A stretch of 57,806 nucleotides of DNA from Clostridium sp. (GTDB lineage: Bacteria > Bacillota > Clostridia > Lachnospirales > Lachnospiraceae): the NCBI GenBank assembly GCA_023664325.1, contig JAMPFS010000014.1, forward strand, positions 1 through 57,806, given 5' to 3'. The notes under the pieces are model-generated. The model ran no database searches, had not been told where the DNA came from, and saw nothing but the letters and a program-made list of their open reading frames with translations. Positions 43,183-52,659 of the stretch are shown in pieces. Each line of letters starts with the position of its first letter. The stretch's first letter is position 1. Made by a program: the position numbers and the translations under genes.

Positions 43183-43452
43183 ATGAATATTTTTAGGACA
43201 GTCTGCGACACTGTGACAGATGCAAAGGATTGCGTAGTGAACTATTTTACAGAGGATACCGCAACCACACGCAAGAAAATACTGATGCTGGGAACGGTTT
43301 GTACCCTGATTGGAATCGTGGTTGGATTTATCCTTTCTCCAATCAAAAAGGGAATTTACGTTAATATCAGCAATAACGGCAACTATGCACCAGAGGAAGA
43401 TTTGCCCCCTGCAAAAAAGCCAAAGCGGGTAAAATCTTCCAAAACCCTATGA
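43183..43452 (+). CDS. Small membrane protein under T-box control
   Basis: This 89-residue protein has one transmembrane segment (about 36-56, ILMLGTVCTLIGIVVGFILS), an N-terminal cytoplasmic part and a Pro/Lys-rich basic tail (PPAKKPKRVKSSKTL). It follows AAGGAGG and lies between the T-box and thrS with only 26 bases to thrS, so its expression should follow threonyl-tRNA charging. The family and role are unknown to me. Confidence 0.75.
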   Translation: MNIFRTVCDTVTDAKDCVVNYFTEDTATTRKKILMLGTVCTLIGIVVGFILSPIKKGIYVNISNNGNYAPEEDLPPAKKPKRVKSSKTL

Positions 43453-43478
43453 ATTATAAAGAATAAGGAGATATAACA

Positions 43479-45515
43479 ATGAAGATTACTTTAAAAGATG
43501 GTTCCTCAAAAGAATATGAGGGAGCTATGAGTGTGTTGGACATCGCAAAAGATATCAGCGAGGGTTTGGCACGCGCTGCATGCGCAGGCGAGATTGACGG
43601 TAAAATGGTCGATCTGCGTACAATGGTCTCAGAGGATTGTAATTTAAGCATTTTAACCTTTGATGATGAAAACGGTAAAAAGGCGTTCCGCCATACGGCA
43701 GCCCACATTTTGGCACAGGCTGTAAAGAGGCTTTATCCGGATGCCAAATGTACGATTGGCCCAGCCATTGATGACGGCTTCTACTACGACTTTGATATGC
43801 CTTCTTTAACCCGTGAGGATTTGGACAAAATTGAGGCAGAGATGAAAAAAATTGTAAAGGAAAACATTCCGATTACCTGTTACACACTCTCCCGTGAGGA
43901 AGCTTTGAAACTCATGGCACAAAAAGACGAGCCTTATAAGGTGGAACTGATTCATGACCTCCCGGAGGATGCGGTTTTAAGTTTCTATGAGCAGGGAGAT
44001 TTTACAGACCTGTGCGCCGGCCCTCACCTTATGAGTACCAAACCTGTAAAATTTTTTAAGCTTACCTCCTCTTCCGGCGCTTACTGGAGAGGCAACTCCG
44101 ACAACAAGATGCTGACACGTATTTACGGAACAGCGTTTACAAAGAAGGATGATTTAAATGAACGCCTTGCATTTTTAGAGAGCATCAAAAAACGCGACCA
44201 CAATAAGCTCGGGCGTGACCTCGAACTGTTTACCACTGTCGATATCATCGGACAGGGGCTTCCACTCCTTATGCCAAAGGGCGCCAAAATTATCCAGACG
44301 ATGCAGCGGTGGATTGAGGATTTGGAGGATAACGAGTGGGGCTATGTCAGAACCAAAACTCCTTTAATGGCAAAATCCGATCTGTATAAACTGTCCGACC
44401 ACTGGTATCACTACAAAGAGGGCATGTTTATTTTAAATGATGACGGAAGTGATGATATCAACCCGGAAGAAGCTGCACAGAATGAAGATGCAGGCAGCGC
44501 TGTTTCAAAAGAAGAAGCCGGCAGTACAAAGTCCGGCAAGGAAATTATGGCGCTCCGTCCGATGACCTGTCCGTTCCAGTATTTCGTATATAAGGCAAAA
44601 CAACACAGCTACCGTGATCTCCCGTACCGCATGGGGGAAACATCCACACTGTTCCGCAACGAGGATTCCGGTGAGATGCATGGTCTTACCCGTGTACGAC
44701 AGTTTACGATTTCCGAAGGACATTTAATCTGTACCCCGGAACAGATGGTTGAGGAATTTAAGGGATGTCTGGCGCTTGCAAAGCACTGTCTGCAAACTCT
44801 GGGCGTGGAAGAAGACGTGACCTATCACCTCTCAAAATGGGATCCTGATAACCGGGAAAAGTATCTTGGGGAACCGGAAGTCTGGGAGGAAACCCAGCAG
44901 CATATGCGTGAAATTATGAACGAGCTGGATATTGCATTTACGGAGGATGTTGGAGAAGCGGCATTTTATGGCCCGAAGATTGACATCAATGCCAAGAATG
45001 TATACGGCAAGGAAGATACCATGATTACCATTCAATGGGATGCGCTGCTTGCAGAACGTTTTGATATGTACTATGTTGACAAAGACGGCGAAAAGAAGCG
45101 TCCGTATATTATTCACCGAACCTCTATGGGATGTTATGAGAGAACCCTCGCATGGCTCATTGAAAAATATGCAGGAGCCTTCCCTACCTGGTTAGCGCCG
45201 GAACAGGTTCGCATCCTGCCGATTTCCGAAAAATTCCATGCTTATGGACAGGAAATCCTCAAAAAGTTAAAGAAAAATGGTATTCTTGCCACTATGGATG
45301 AACGTGCAGAGAAAATCGGCTATAAGATTCGTGAGGCAAGACTCCAAAAACTTCCTTATCTCTTAGTTGTCGGCGCAGCCGAGGAGGAAAACGGAACGGT
45401 CTCTGTCCGCAAGCGCGGCGAGGACGGCGATCTGGGTTCCATGGAACTGAATGCCTTTATCCAGAAGATATGTGAGGAGATTCGCACGAAATCCCTGACA
45501 CAGATGGATGCCTGA
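43479..45515 (+). CDS. thrS: Threonyl-tRNA synthetase
   Basis: ThrRS, 678 residues, charges tRNA-Thr. Order: TGS domain (1-65), editing domain with HTAAHILAQA and CAGPH, class II catalytic core (from about 250) and anticodon-binding domain (from about 570). Predicted zinc ligands are Cys364 (MTCPFQ; the usual motif is MNCPGH), the His of FTISEGH and the His of IIHRTSMG. About 33 residues of Asp/Glu/Ser/Ala-rich sequence (about 320-352) are inserted just before motif 2, absent from typical ThrRS. Regulated by the T-box upstream. Confidence 0.96.
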   Translation: MKITLKDGSSKEYEGAMSVLDIAKDISEGLARAACAGEIDGKMVDLRTMVSEDCNLSILTFDDENGKKAFRHTAAHILAQAVKRLYPDAKCTIGPAIDDGFYYDFDMPSLTREDLDKIEAEMKKIVKENIPITCYTLSREEALKLMAQKDEPYKVELIHDLPEDAVLSFYEQGDFTDLCAGPHLMSTKPVKFFKLTSSSGAYWRGNSDNKMLTRIYGTAFTKKDDLNERLAFLESIKKRDHNKLGRDLELFTTVDIIGQGLPLLMPKGAKIIQTMQRWIEDLEDNEWGYVRTKTPLMAKSDLYKLSDHWYHYKEGMFILNDDGSDDINPEEAAQNEDAGSAVSKEEAGSTKSGKEIMALRPMTCPFQYFVYKAKQHSYRDLPYRMGETSTLFRNEDSGEMHGLTRVRQFTISEGHLICTPEQMVEEFKGCLALAKHCLQTLGVEEDVTYHLSKWDPDNREKYLGEPEVWEETQQHMREIMNELDIAFTEDVGEAAFYGPKIDINAKNVYGKEDTMITIQWDALLAERFDMYYVDKDGEKKRPYIIHRTSMGCYERTLAWLIEKYAGAFPTWLAPEQVRILPISEKFHAYGQEILKKLKKNGILATMDERAEKIGYKIREARLQKLPYLLVVGAAEEENGTVSVRKRGEDGDLGSMELNAFIQKICEEIRTKSLTQMDA

Positions 45516-45537
45516 TAAAAGAGAGGAGACGTGAACA

Positions 45538-46566
45538 ATGGAACCAATAAACAGACCTTTATTAAAAGAAAATGCAAAACAGGCGTTAAAGCGCAATTTT
45601 TGGATGGCAATGCTTGTATGCTTTGTCGGCATACTGCTTGGCGGAAACTGGACCGGATTAACAGACGGCAGCGGCGGCTCGTTCCCCGGCTTCCGTTCCT
45701 TTTCAGCCCCGGACAGCTTCGAGGACAGTTTGGGCAACGACTTTGATTTTTCAGACGATTCTGACTATGCCAATCCGGGCGCTGACATAACCGAAGAAGT
45801 ACTGGATTCCCTGGAGGATGCCATCCAGGAAACCGAAGGCGGAGACGGGTTTTCTTATGATTATGATAATTCACTGTCCAGCTCCGACAACATAGATGCA
45901 TTTGTTGATAAAATCCTCGACCACTATCACCTGACAGCGGAGACGATCATGCAGGGCGTTTTGATTGCCATTGGCATCCTTCTGATTGTATTTGTCATCA
46001 TGTGGCTGGTTGGCACGGTTATCCGGTTTTTGTTGGGCTCCTTTATCGGCGCTCCAATCGGCGTCGGGCTGCGCAAATATTTTATGAATAACCGTTTGGG
46101 CAAATCCTCCTTTGACGATTTATTTTCCGCCTTTTCCGGAGGACACTATATGGATACCGTCAAAACTTTGTTTGCCACGAATATCCGCATCTGGGGATGG
46201 AGCCTGCTCTTTTACTTCCCCGGGCTTGTAAAATACTATGAGTATTTCTTTGTTCCATATATTGCGGCAGAAAACCCTGCAATATCCAAAGAACGCGCCA
46301 GGGAACTGAGCAGCCAAATGACGAACGGTCATAAATGGCAGATGTTTGTATTAGGACTTTCCTTCCTCGGCTGGACAATGGTTTTTGTGGCGGAGGAAAT
46401 ATTCCTGGCGCTGATTTCCTGTGGTCTGCTTGCCATCCCGGGCGTCCTGCTGATATATCCACTGGTTGCATATGAGCAGGCAACCTATGCGGAGCTTTAT
46501 GAAGAACGCAGGGAATATATGCTGATGAGCGGTACAGCCGGACAGGAGGAACTGACCGGATTTTAA
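45538..46566 (+). CDS. DUF975 family membrane protein
   Basis: This 342-residue membrane protein begins RPLLKENAKQALKRNFWMAMLVCFVGILLGG, the hallmark of DUF975. A ~100-residue Ser/Asp/Gly-rich extracytoplasmic loop follows, then four or more spans (GVLIAIGILLIVFVIMWLVG; WGWSLLFYFPGLVKYYEYFFVPYIAAENP; LGLSFLGWTMVFVAEEIFLALI). The function of the family is unknown. It follows thrS by 22 bases and may share its transcript. Confidence 0.85.
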   Translation: MEPINRPLLKENAKQALKRNFWMAMLVCFVGILLGGNWTGLTDGSGGSFPGFRSFSAPDSFEDSLGNDFDFSDDSDYANPGADITEEVLDSLEDAIQETEGGDGFSYDYDNSLSSSDNIDAFVDKILDHYHLTAETIMQGVLIAIGILLIVFVIMWLVGTVIRFLLGSFIGAPIGVGLRKYFMNNRLGKSSFDDLFSAFSGGHYMDTVKTLFATNIRIWGWSLLFYFPGLVKYYEYFFVPYIAAENPAISKERARELSSQMTNGHKWQMFVLGLSFLGWTMVFVAEEIFLALISCGLLAIPGVLLIYPLVAYEQATYAELYEERREYMLMSGTAGQEELTGF

Positions 46567-46590
46567 GAAACGAATCCCTCATTTTGCCTG

Positions 46591-46619
46591 ATGACAAAAC
46601 CTATCTGTTCCATTATAAT
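46591..46619 (+). promoter_or_regulatory. iorAB promoter
   Basis: ATGACA (46591-46596) and TATAAT (46614-46619) with exactly 17 bases between, giving a start near 46626 and a short leader to ATG 46654. Confidence 0.7.
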
Positions 46620-46653
46620 AAACAACAAGTACGAATGTAAAAGGAGGATTTTC

Positions 46654-48429
46654 ATGTCCGAGAAGAAAATAATGCTTGGCAATGAAGCAATTGCCCGGGG
46701 AGCATATGAAGCAGGCGTTAAAGTCTCTGCTGCATACCCGGGAACACCAAGTACAGAAATCAGTGAAAACATTGTCAAATATCCGGAAATTTACTGCGAA
46801 TGGTCTCCGAATGAGAAAGTTGCGATGGAAGTTGCGACAGGCGCATCCATAAGCGGGGTACGCGCAATGGTTTCCATGAAGCACGTTGGTTTTAACGTGG
46901 CTGCCGATCCAATGTATACGGCGGCATATATTGGCGCGCATGGCGGTTTGGCAGCCGTGGTCGCTGACGATCCCGGCATGTACAGTTCTCAAAATGAGCA
47001 GGACACCCGTCAGATCTGCCGTGCAGCGCAGGTTCCCGTATTGGAACCATCTGACTCACAGGAAGCAAAGGATTTCATGAAACTCGCATTTGAACTTTCG
47101 GAGGAATATGACACACCGATGGTACTTCGCACCACCACCCGTCTTGCCCATTCCCAGTGCGTGGTAACCTTAGAGGAGCGTGTCGTTTTAGAAGACAAAC
47201 CTTATGAGAGAAACATTGCCAAAAATGTCATGATGCCGGCAAATGCAATCAAACGGCACATTTTTGTGGAAGAACGGTTAAAGCGCATGGCAAAGGATGC
47301 CTGCACCCTGATGGTTGCAAAAGAGGGCGCTTCCAAAGACATTCCGCTGAACCGTATGGAGATAAACGATACCAGAATTGGTTTCATTACCAGCGGTATT
47401 CCCTATACCTATGTAAAGGAAGCCTGCCCGGAAGCCTCCGTGCTGAAGCTTGGTCTGGTGCATCCACTGCCAAAAGACTTAATCTTAGACTTTGCCTCTA
47501 AGGTAGACACCCTGTATATATTTGAAGAATTAGAGCCGGTTATCGAGGAACAGGTTCGTTCATGGGGCATTGAGTGTATCGGCAAGGAAATCTTTACGGT
47601 GCAGGGCGAATACAGCGCCAACCTGATCCGCAAAGCTGTATTAAAACAGGATTTACATTTAAAGGAACCGGCACAGGTGGCTGGCAGACCTCCCCTGCTT
47701 TGTCCGGGCTGTCCACACAGAAGTGTCTACTCTGTTCTCAAGAAGCTGAAAATTCATGCTGCCGGTGACATTGGCTGTTACACCTTAGGCGCTGTTGCGC
47801 CATTGAGCGTAGTCGATACCACAATCTGCATGGGCGCTTCCATTTCCTCCCTGCACGGCATGGAAAAAGCCAGAGGCAGGGAATATATCAAGGACTGGGT
47901 TGCCGTGATTGGTGATTCCACCTTTATGCATACCGGTATCAATTCACTAATGAATATGGTATATAATCAGGGAACCGGAACAGTGATTATTCTGGATAAC
48001 TCCACAACCGGCATGACAGGGCATCAGGATCACGCTGCAACAGGCAAGACCTTGATGGGGGAGACGGTTCCTGCCATCAATATTTACCATTTATGCAAGT
48101 CGCTTGGCATTGAACATGTCACCGAAATTGATGCATTTGATACTGCGGGATTAGAAAAACTCATCCGGGAAGAAGTGCAGCGGGATGCTGTTTCCGTTAT
48201 CATCACAAAGGCTCCTTGTGTGCTGCTTAAGGAGGTATCTTTCCCGAATGTATGCAAGCCGCTTCCTGATAAATGTAAAAAATGCGGCAAGTGCCTACAG
48301 CCTGGCTGTCCTGCCCTTACAAAAAATGCGGATGGCACGATTTGCATTGACCAGACCATGTGTAACGGCTGCGGCCTGTGCAAACAGATATGTCCATTTG
48401 ATGCAATTGAGGAGGTGACCAGAGCATGA
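46654..48429 (+). CDS. iorA: Indolepyruvate ferredoxin oxidoreductase, alpha subunit
   Basis: IorA, 591 residues, binds thiamine diphosphate and oxidatively decarboxylates aryl pyruvates from aromatic amino acids to acyl-CoA, reducing ferredoxin. The order is a pyrimidine-binding domain (ANEAIARGAYEAG-type start, YPGTPSTEI), a ThDP-binding domain (CPGCPHRSVY, GDIGCYTLG, GDSTFMHTG) and a C-terminal pair of 4Fe-4S motifs (CKKCGKC...C; CNGCGLCKQICP). ATG 46654 is behind AGGAGG. Its stop overlaps the iorB start by four bases. Confidence 0.95.
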   Translation: MSEKKIMLGNEAIARGAYEAGVKVSAAYPGTPSTEISENIVKYPEIYCEWSPNEKVAMEVATGASISGVRAMVSMKHVGFNVAADPMYTAAYIGAHGGLAAVVADDPGMYSSQNEQDTRQICRAAQVPVLEPSDSQEAKDFMKLAFELSEEYDTPMVLRTTTRLAHSQCVVTLEERVVLEDKPYERNIAKNVMMPANAIKRHIFVEERLKRMAKDACTLMVAKEGASKDIPLNRMEINDTRIGFITSGIPYTYVKEACPEASVLKLGLVHPLPKDLILDFASKVDTLYIFEELEPVIEEQVRSWGIECIGKEIFTVQGEYSANLIRKAVLKQDLHLKEPAQVAGRPPLLCPGCPHRSVYSVLKKLKIHAAGDIGCYTLGAVAPLSVVDTTICMGASISSLHGMEKARGREYIKDWVAVIGDSTFMHTGINSLMNMVYNQGTGTVIILDNSTTGMTGHQDHAATGKTLMGETVPAINIYHLCKSLGIEHVTEIDAFDTAGLEKLIREEVQRDAVSVIITKAPCVLLKEVSFPNVCKPLPDKCKKCGKCLQPGCPALTKNADGTICIDQTMCNGCGLCKQICPFDAIEEVTRA

Positions 48430-49004
48430 GTGAAACAAAGAATATTATGATTGTCGGTGTTGGCGGTCAGGGAACCCTGCTTACCAGCCGTATACTTGGC
48501 GGTATTATGGTAAAGGGCGGTTATGACGTCAAGCTGTCAGAGGTACACGGCATGTCACAGCGTGGCGGCTCCGTTGTAACCTATGTACGCTATGGTGAAA
48601 AGGTCGCTGAACCGATTGTGGAGGAAGGACAGGCAGACGTGTTGATTGCCTTTGAACGTTTAGAGGCGCTGCGCTATGCACACTTCTTAAAACCGGATGG
48701 CGTCCTGATTGTAAATGACCACAGAATGGATCCCATCACTGTTGTAACCGGCGCTGCCGAATATCCGGAAAACATTATCGAAAACCTGTCAAAAAAATAC
48801 AAGGTATATGCCATCAATGCAGCCGAGGAGGCATTACGGCTCGGCAACTCCCGTGTGTTTAACAACATTGTGTTGGGGCTTGCAGCCCGGCATATGGATT
48901 TTGACAAGGAAGAATGGCTTACGGTAATTGCGGATACCGTTCCGCCAAAGACGGTCGAGATTAACCAGAAGGCCTTTCTGCTCGGATACGAAAACGCAAA
49001 ATAA
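48426..49004 (+). CDS. iorB: Indolepyruvate ferredoxin oxidoreductase, beta subunit
   Basis: IorB, 192 residues, forms the heterodimer with IorA (gamma-domain fold: IVGVGGQGTLLTSRILG, EVHGMSQRGGSVVTYVRYG). The ATGA overlap with iorA couples translation. A strong terminator follows at 49019. Confidence 0.95.
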   Translation: MSETKNIMIVGVGGQGTLLTSRILGGIMVKGGYDVKLSEVHGMSQRGGSVVTYVRYGEKVAEPIVEEGQADVLIAFERLEALRYAHFLKPDGVLIVNDHRMDPITVVTGAAEYPENIIENLSKKYKVYAINAAEEALRLGNSRVFNNIVLGLAARHMDFDKEEWLTVIADTVPPKTVEINQKAFLLGYENAK

Positions 49005-49018
49005 CTTCTTTATATGTA

Positions 49019-49066
49019 ATTGCCACCCGGAGGAACAGATTCCTTTCCGGGTGGCAATCTCTTTTT
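49019..49066 (+). terminator. Terminator of iorAB
   Basis: A perfect 13-bp stem (ATTGCCACCCGGA 49019-49031 with 49046-49058) is followed by CTCTTTTT. The convergent asnB gene ends ten bases beyond and may use the same hairpin. Confidence 0.9.
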
Positions 49067-49067
49067 C

Positions 49068-50918
49068 TCATGCCAGTTCAATCTGATATTTGGCAAGCCA
49101 GTAATTCACCTGTAACAAATACGCCAAAAGCTGCGGTCCTGCCATGAGCTGCCCATAAAACGGTCTTCCATAATCGGTCGGACTTTCCATAAATTCCATC
49201 ACTTTCCTGCGGTCAAGCAAACTGCAAATCGGCGCATTGCCATCCTGAATCAGCTCTGACATATTCTCCCGCAAAAGCTTTTCATAAGCCGGATCATACG
49301 TCTTCGGATACGGGCTCTTCTTACGGTATAGTACATCCATCGGAAGATATTTTTCACCGGCTGCCCGGAGCAAACCCTTCACCACGCCATTTTTACATTT
49401 CATATCCCACGGCACATTCCATATATACTCAATAATCCGATGGTCTGCAAATGGCACCCTCGCCTCTAAGCCGCTCCGCATACTGGTGCGATCCATACGG
49501 TCAAGAAGTGTCTGCATAAACCATTTCAGATTCAAATAAGCAATTTCCCGGCGGCGCCTTTCTTCCGGATTTTCCCCCTCCAAAACCGGCGTCTCCAAAA
49601 TGGTCTGCTCATAAGCTGCCCTTGCATACTCTTCTAAGGAAAGCTCATGCGCCACCTCCTCCTTCAACAGCATGCTTCTCGGCGACATATCCATAGACCA
49701 CGGGAAAATATCTGCCTGAAAACATTCCTTTTTATGAAACCACGGATAACCTCCAAATATTTCATCCGCACATTCGCCTGTCAGTGTCACTTTGTTGTGT
49801 TTTGCCACTTTCCGGCAGAAATATAACATGGATGATTCCACGTCTGCCATACATGGCAGGTCTCTCGCCTCCACCGCCTCAAACAGGTAGTCGTAAAGTT
49901 CCACATAATTACATTCGAGAAAATGATGTCTGGTATCTGCATACTCCACCATTTGCTCCACAAAAGGGCGATCCTGGGTTGGCTGGAAGGAATTTGCCTT
50001 AAAATTCACATCATTATCCGTAAAATCAAAGGAATAGGTATCAAGCTGCTTCCCCTGCTTTTGCAGCTCCTTACTGCATATGGCAGTCACGAGGCTGCTG
50101 TCCACACCACCGGATAGAAAGGTGCAGATTGGCACATCCGAAAGCATTTGTTTTTTCACTGCATCCTCCACCAGATAAGCGGTATGCTCTACCGTTTCCT
50201 CAAAACTTTCTGTATGCGGTCTGCTTTCCAACTGCCAGTAGCAGGCATCCTTAAGCCCGTTCTCCCCAAACTCCAAAAAATGTCCCGGCAGCACCTCATT
50301 TACATTTTGAAAAACACCCTTTCCATAGGTTTTGGCGGGACCCAGTCCAAAGACCTCGCAAAGCCCCGAGCGATCCACCCTGGCTTTCATTCCCGGATAT
50401 GCGAATAAGCCTTTGATCTCGGAGGAGAACACAATACCATTATCCCGCATGGTATAAAACAGCGGTTTGATTCCTGACCGGTCACGGAACAGATATAGAT
50501 GATGTTTCCACTCATCCCAGATGGCAAAAGCAAAAATACCATTTAGCTTTTTTGCAATATCGACACCATAGCGCTGATAGCCTGCAAGAATAACTTCCGT
50601 GTCGCTATCCGTATCAAAAGTCATGCCTTTGCCCTGCAGCTCCTGCCGCAGCTCCCTCATATTATAAATTTCTCCATTATAGACAATCGTGCAGGTTCTT
50701 CCCTCGCGCTTTCTTGTCATTGGCTGCTGCCCCGCCTGCAAATCAATAATGGAAAGCCTTACATGGGAAAGTCCGCAGTGGGAAACCAGATAGGTTCCCT
50801 CCTCATCCGGACCCCTGTGCTTTTGCATCACATTCATATCATTTAGAACATTCTTCCATTTTGCCGAAGCCGGCATATAATCCAATGTAAAATTGCTAAA
50901 TCCCGCTATGCCGCACAT
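49068..50918 (-). CDS. asnB: Asparagine synthetase B (glutamine-hydrolysing)
   Basis: AsnB, 616 residues, makes asparagine from aspartate, glutamine and ATP. Class II glutaminase domain starts MCGIAGF (nucleophile Cys2), with NGEIYNMREL and DSDTEVIL. The synthetase domain has SGGVDSSLV (ATP loop), ECADEIFGGYPWF and RMDRTSMRSGLEARVPFAD. It lies 30 bases downstream of spoVFB on the same strand, so it may be read from the spore operon promoter as well as its own. Confidence 0.95.
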   Translation of the reverse strand: MCGIAGFSNFTLDYMPASAKWKNVLNDMNVMQKHRGPDEEGTYLVSHCGLSHVRLSIIDLQAGQQPMTRKREGRTCTIVYNGEIYNMRELRQELQGKGMTFDTDSDTEVILAGYQRYGVDIAKKLNGIFAFAIWDEWKHHLYLFRDRSGIKPLFYTMRDNGIVFSSEIKGLFAYPGMKARVDRSGLCEVFGLGPAKTYGKGVFQNVNEVLPGHFLEFGENGLKDACYWQLESRPHTESFEETVEHTAYLVEDAVKKQMLSDVPICTFLSGGVDSSLVTAICSKELQKQGKQLDTYSFDFTDNDVNFKANSFQPTQDRPFVEQMVEYADTRHHFLECNYVELYDYLFEAVEARDLPCMADVESSMLYFCRKVAKHNKVTLTGECADEIFGGYPWFHKKECFQADIFPWSMDMSPRSMLLKEEVAHELSLEEYARAAYEQTILETPVLEGENPEERRRREIAYLNLKWFMQTLLDRMDRTSMRSGLEARVPFADHRIIEYIWNVPWDMKCKNGVVKGLLRAAGEKYLPMDVLYRKKSPYPKTYDPAYEKLLRENMSELIQDGNAPICSLLDRRKVMEFMESPTDYGRPFYGQLMAGPQLLAYLLQVNYWLAKYQIELA

Positions 50919-50948
50919 AAATCTTTCCTTTCTACCTAATTGAACCTG

Positions 50949-51536
50949 TCACTGCCATGCCTGTAATATTGGCTGAATCTGCGTTCCCTCCAATGCCTGC
51001 TCCAAAGTGGAAACCAGTTTATCCGTATGGGCAATGAGTGAATTTGTTTTCTTAATAGGATTATCCTGCCCAAAAGGCACAAAATATATATTCTTTGCAT
51101 TTAACAAAAGTCCGATGTTTTTCATATTCATCCCCAGCGCATCATTTGTGGAAATGGAAATTACCAGAGGTTTATTATTGCGCAAATGCGCCTTTGCCGC
51201 CATCAGCACCGGTGTATCGGTAATACCATTTGCAAGCTTTGCAATCGTATTTCCGGTACAGGGGAAAATGACTAACACATCCAGATATCCTTTCGGGCCA
51301 ATCGGCTCCGCCTCCCCAATCGAAAGAATCGGTTTTCTGCCTGTAATTTCCTCTGCCTTTTGCAAAAATTCCTCCGGTGTACCAAAGCGGCTGGCAATCT
51401 TTTGGGACGCATCTGAAAAAATGGTATATACATCTGCGCCAGCCTCCACTAATTTTTTCAGCTCTATAAATATTTTTTCAAAGGTGCAAAATGATCCTGT
51501 AAGCGCAACCCCGACTTTTTTACCCTTTATCTCCAT
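50949..51536 (-). CDS. spoVFB: Dipicolinate synthase subunit B
   Basis: SpoVFB/DpaB, 195 residues, is a flavoprotein-fold subunit (GVALTGSFCTFEKIF, IFPCTGNTIAKLANGITDTPV) of the enzyme that makes dipicolinic acid in the mother cell for spore heat resistance. It starts 17 bases inside the end of spoVFA, as is usual for this pair. Confidence 0.95.
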   Translation of the reverse strand: MEIKGKKVGVALTGSFCTFEKIFIELKKLVEAGADVYTIFSDASQKIASRFGTPEEFLQKAEEITGRKPILSIGEAEPIGPKGYLDVLVIFPCTGNTIAKLANGITDTPVLMAAKAHLRNNKPLVISISTNDALGMNMKNIGLLLNAKNIYFVPFGQDNPIKKTNSLIAHTDKLVSTLEQALEGTQIQPILQAWQ

Positions 51537-52449
51537 TACAAATCTCCTTTCCCTGCTCCATTTTACGAATCACAAAATCCACTAACCCTTTTGCGGAAAT
51601 CTTCGGCGCATATTTTCCCGGAAGCCCCAGACAATGCAATGCCTGGATCCCCAGTCTTTTTGCCTGGCTATAATCCACTCCGCCCTCACCGGAAGCAATA
51701 TCAATAATCAGCACATCTCTTCTCATCCTTGTCAGCAGATTTTTGCCAAGCAGCACCGCAGGAACGGTATTATAAATGTACTCAAAATGATGAATCTCAT
51801 CCTCCAACTCCCCAAGCGGCAATACCGAAAATCCCATTGCCTGCGCACTGGCAAGCTCCACCTGACAACGGCTGCATACGCTAACCCTCGCACCTAACCC
51901 CTTCAATTTCTCTGCCAGAACTTTTCCACATCTCCCATATCCAAGCACCAGTGTCCGGCTGCCGTGGATATTGGTTTCCTTATTTTTCAGTGCCTCTAAA
52001 ACCGCTCCTTCCGCCGTGGCAACGGCATTAAAAACAGCCAATGGCTCATCCTTCATAAAATCATAGCATAAAACATTTTTCTCTCTGCAAAGCTCCTCAA
52101 ACCGTATCGGAATCACGCCTCCAAATACCATCTGATCCGGCTTCAGACACTTGAAAAATTCCATTTCCGACAGATCCGGCATTTCCTTTTGTGCAAACAC
52201 CTTTCCATCCTTAAAAAGAGAAATGCCACCCACTATACAGGCGGACTGTTCTATGGCTTCCCTCAAAGAAGGCGCACAGGCAGCCGGATTTTCAAAATGA
52301 TCGGATTCCCCCTGCATATCTTTTAAATTTATCCTCTCCACATCCATAATTCCATAGCAGATGATGCGGTATCCTTTTTCCAAAAAACATGGCGCCATAT
52401 AAGCGATACGGGCATCCCCACCAATTAATGCAATATCATATTGCTGCAT
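51520..52449 (-). CDS. spoVFA: Dipicolinate synthase subunit A
   Basis: SpoVFA/DpaA, 309 residues, is the NAD(P)-binding subunit that oxidises the dihydrodipicolinate-derived intermediate to dipicolinate. IALIGGDARIAYMA at the N-terminus and a Rossmann loop VLGYGRCGKVLAEKL (about 159-173) are visible. It marks the organism as a spore former. Its promoter region carries a sigma-K-like sequence (52482-52509). Confidence 0.95.
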   Translation of the reverse strand: MQQYDIALIGGDARIAYMAPCFLEKGYRIICYGIMDVERINLKDMQGESDHFENPAACAPSLREAIEQSACIVGGISLFKDGKVFAQKEMPDLSEMEFFKCLKPDQMVFGGVIPIRFEELCREKNVLCYDFMKDEPLAVFNAVATAEGAVLEALKNKETNIHGSRTLVLGYGRCGKVLAEKLKGLGARVSVCSRCQVELASAQAMGFSVLPLGELEDEIHHFEYIYNTVPAVLLGKNLLTRMRRDVLIIDIASGEGGVDYSQAKRLGIQALHCLGLPGKYAPKISAKGLVDFVIRKMEQGKEICNGDKG

Positions 52450-52481
52450 GTTCCATACCCTTCAAAACAATCTATACCTTA

Positions 52482-52509
52482 TAAAATATGATATAAATTA
52501 CCATGTGTG
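52482..52509 (-). promoter_or_regulatory. Candidate sigma-K promoter of spoVFAB
   Basis: On the minus strand CATATTTTA (52482-52490) fits the sigma-K -10 CATANNNTA, with CAC (52507-52509) 16 bases upstream as the -35. The gene pair is expressed in the mother cell late in sporulation in related species. Confidence 0.6.
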
Positions 52510-52659
52510 CCAGTCCTGTTTTTTTCTTTATCATATGGTAGCCAATTTCTAAATTTCGTGATATAATGATCCCAGCAAGCGCATATATTATAAAGATGAT
52601 ATTTCCACAAGCAATCATCATAACCGCTTGCAGGCAAAGATATACCAGGAGGTTTTTTC

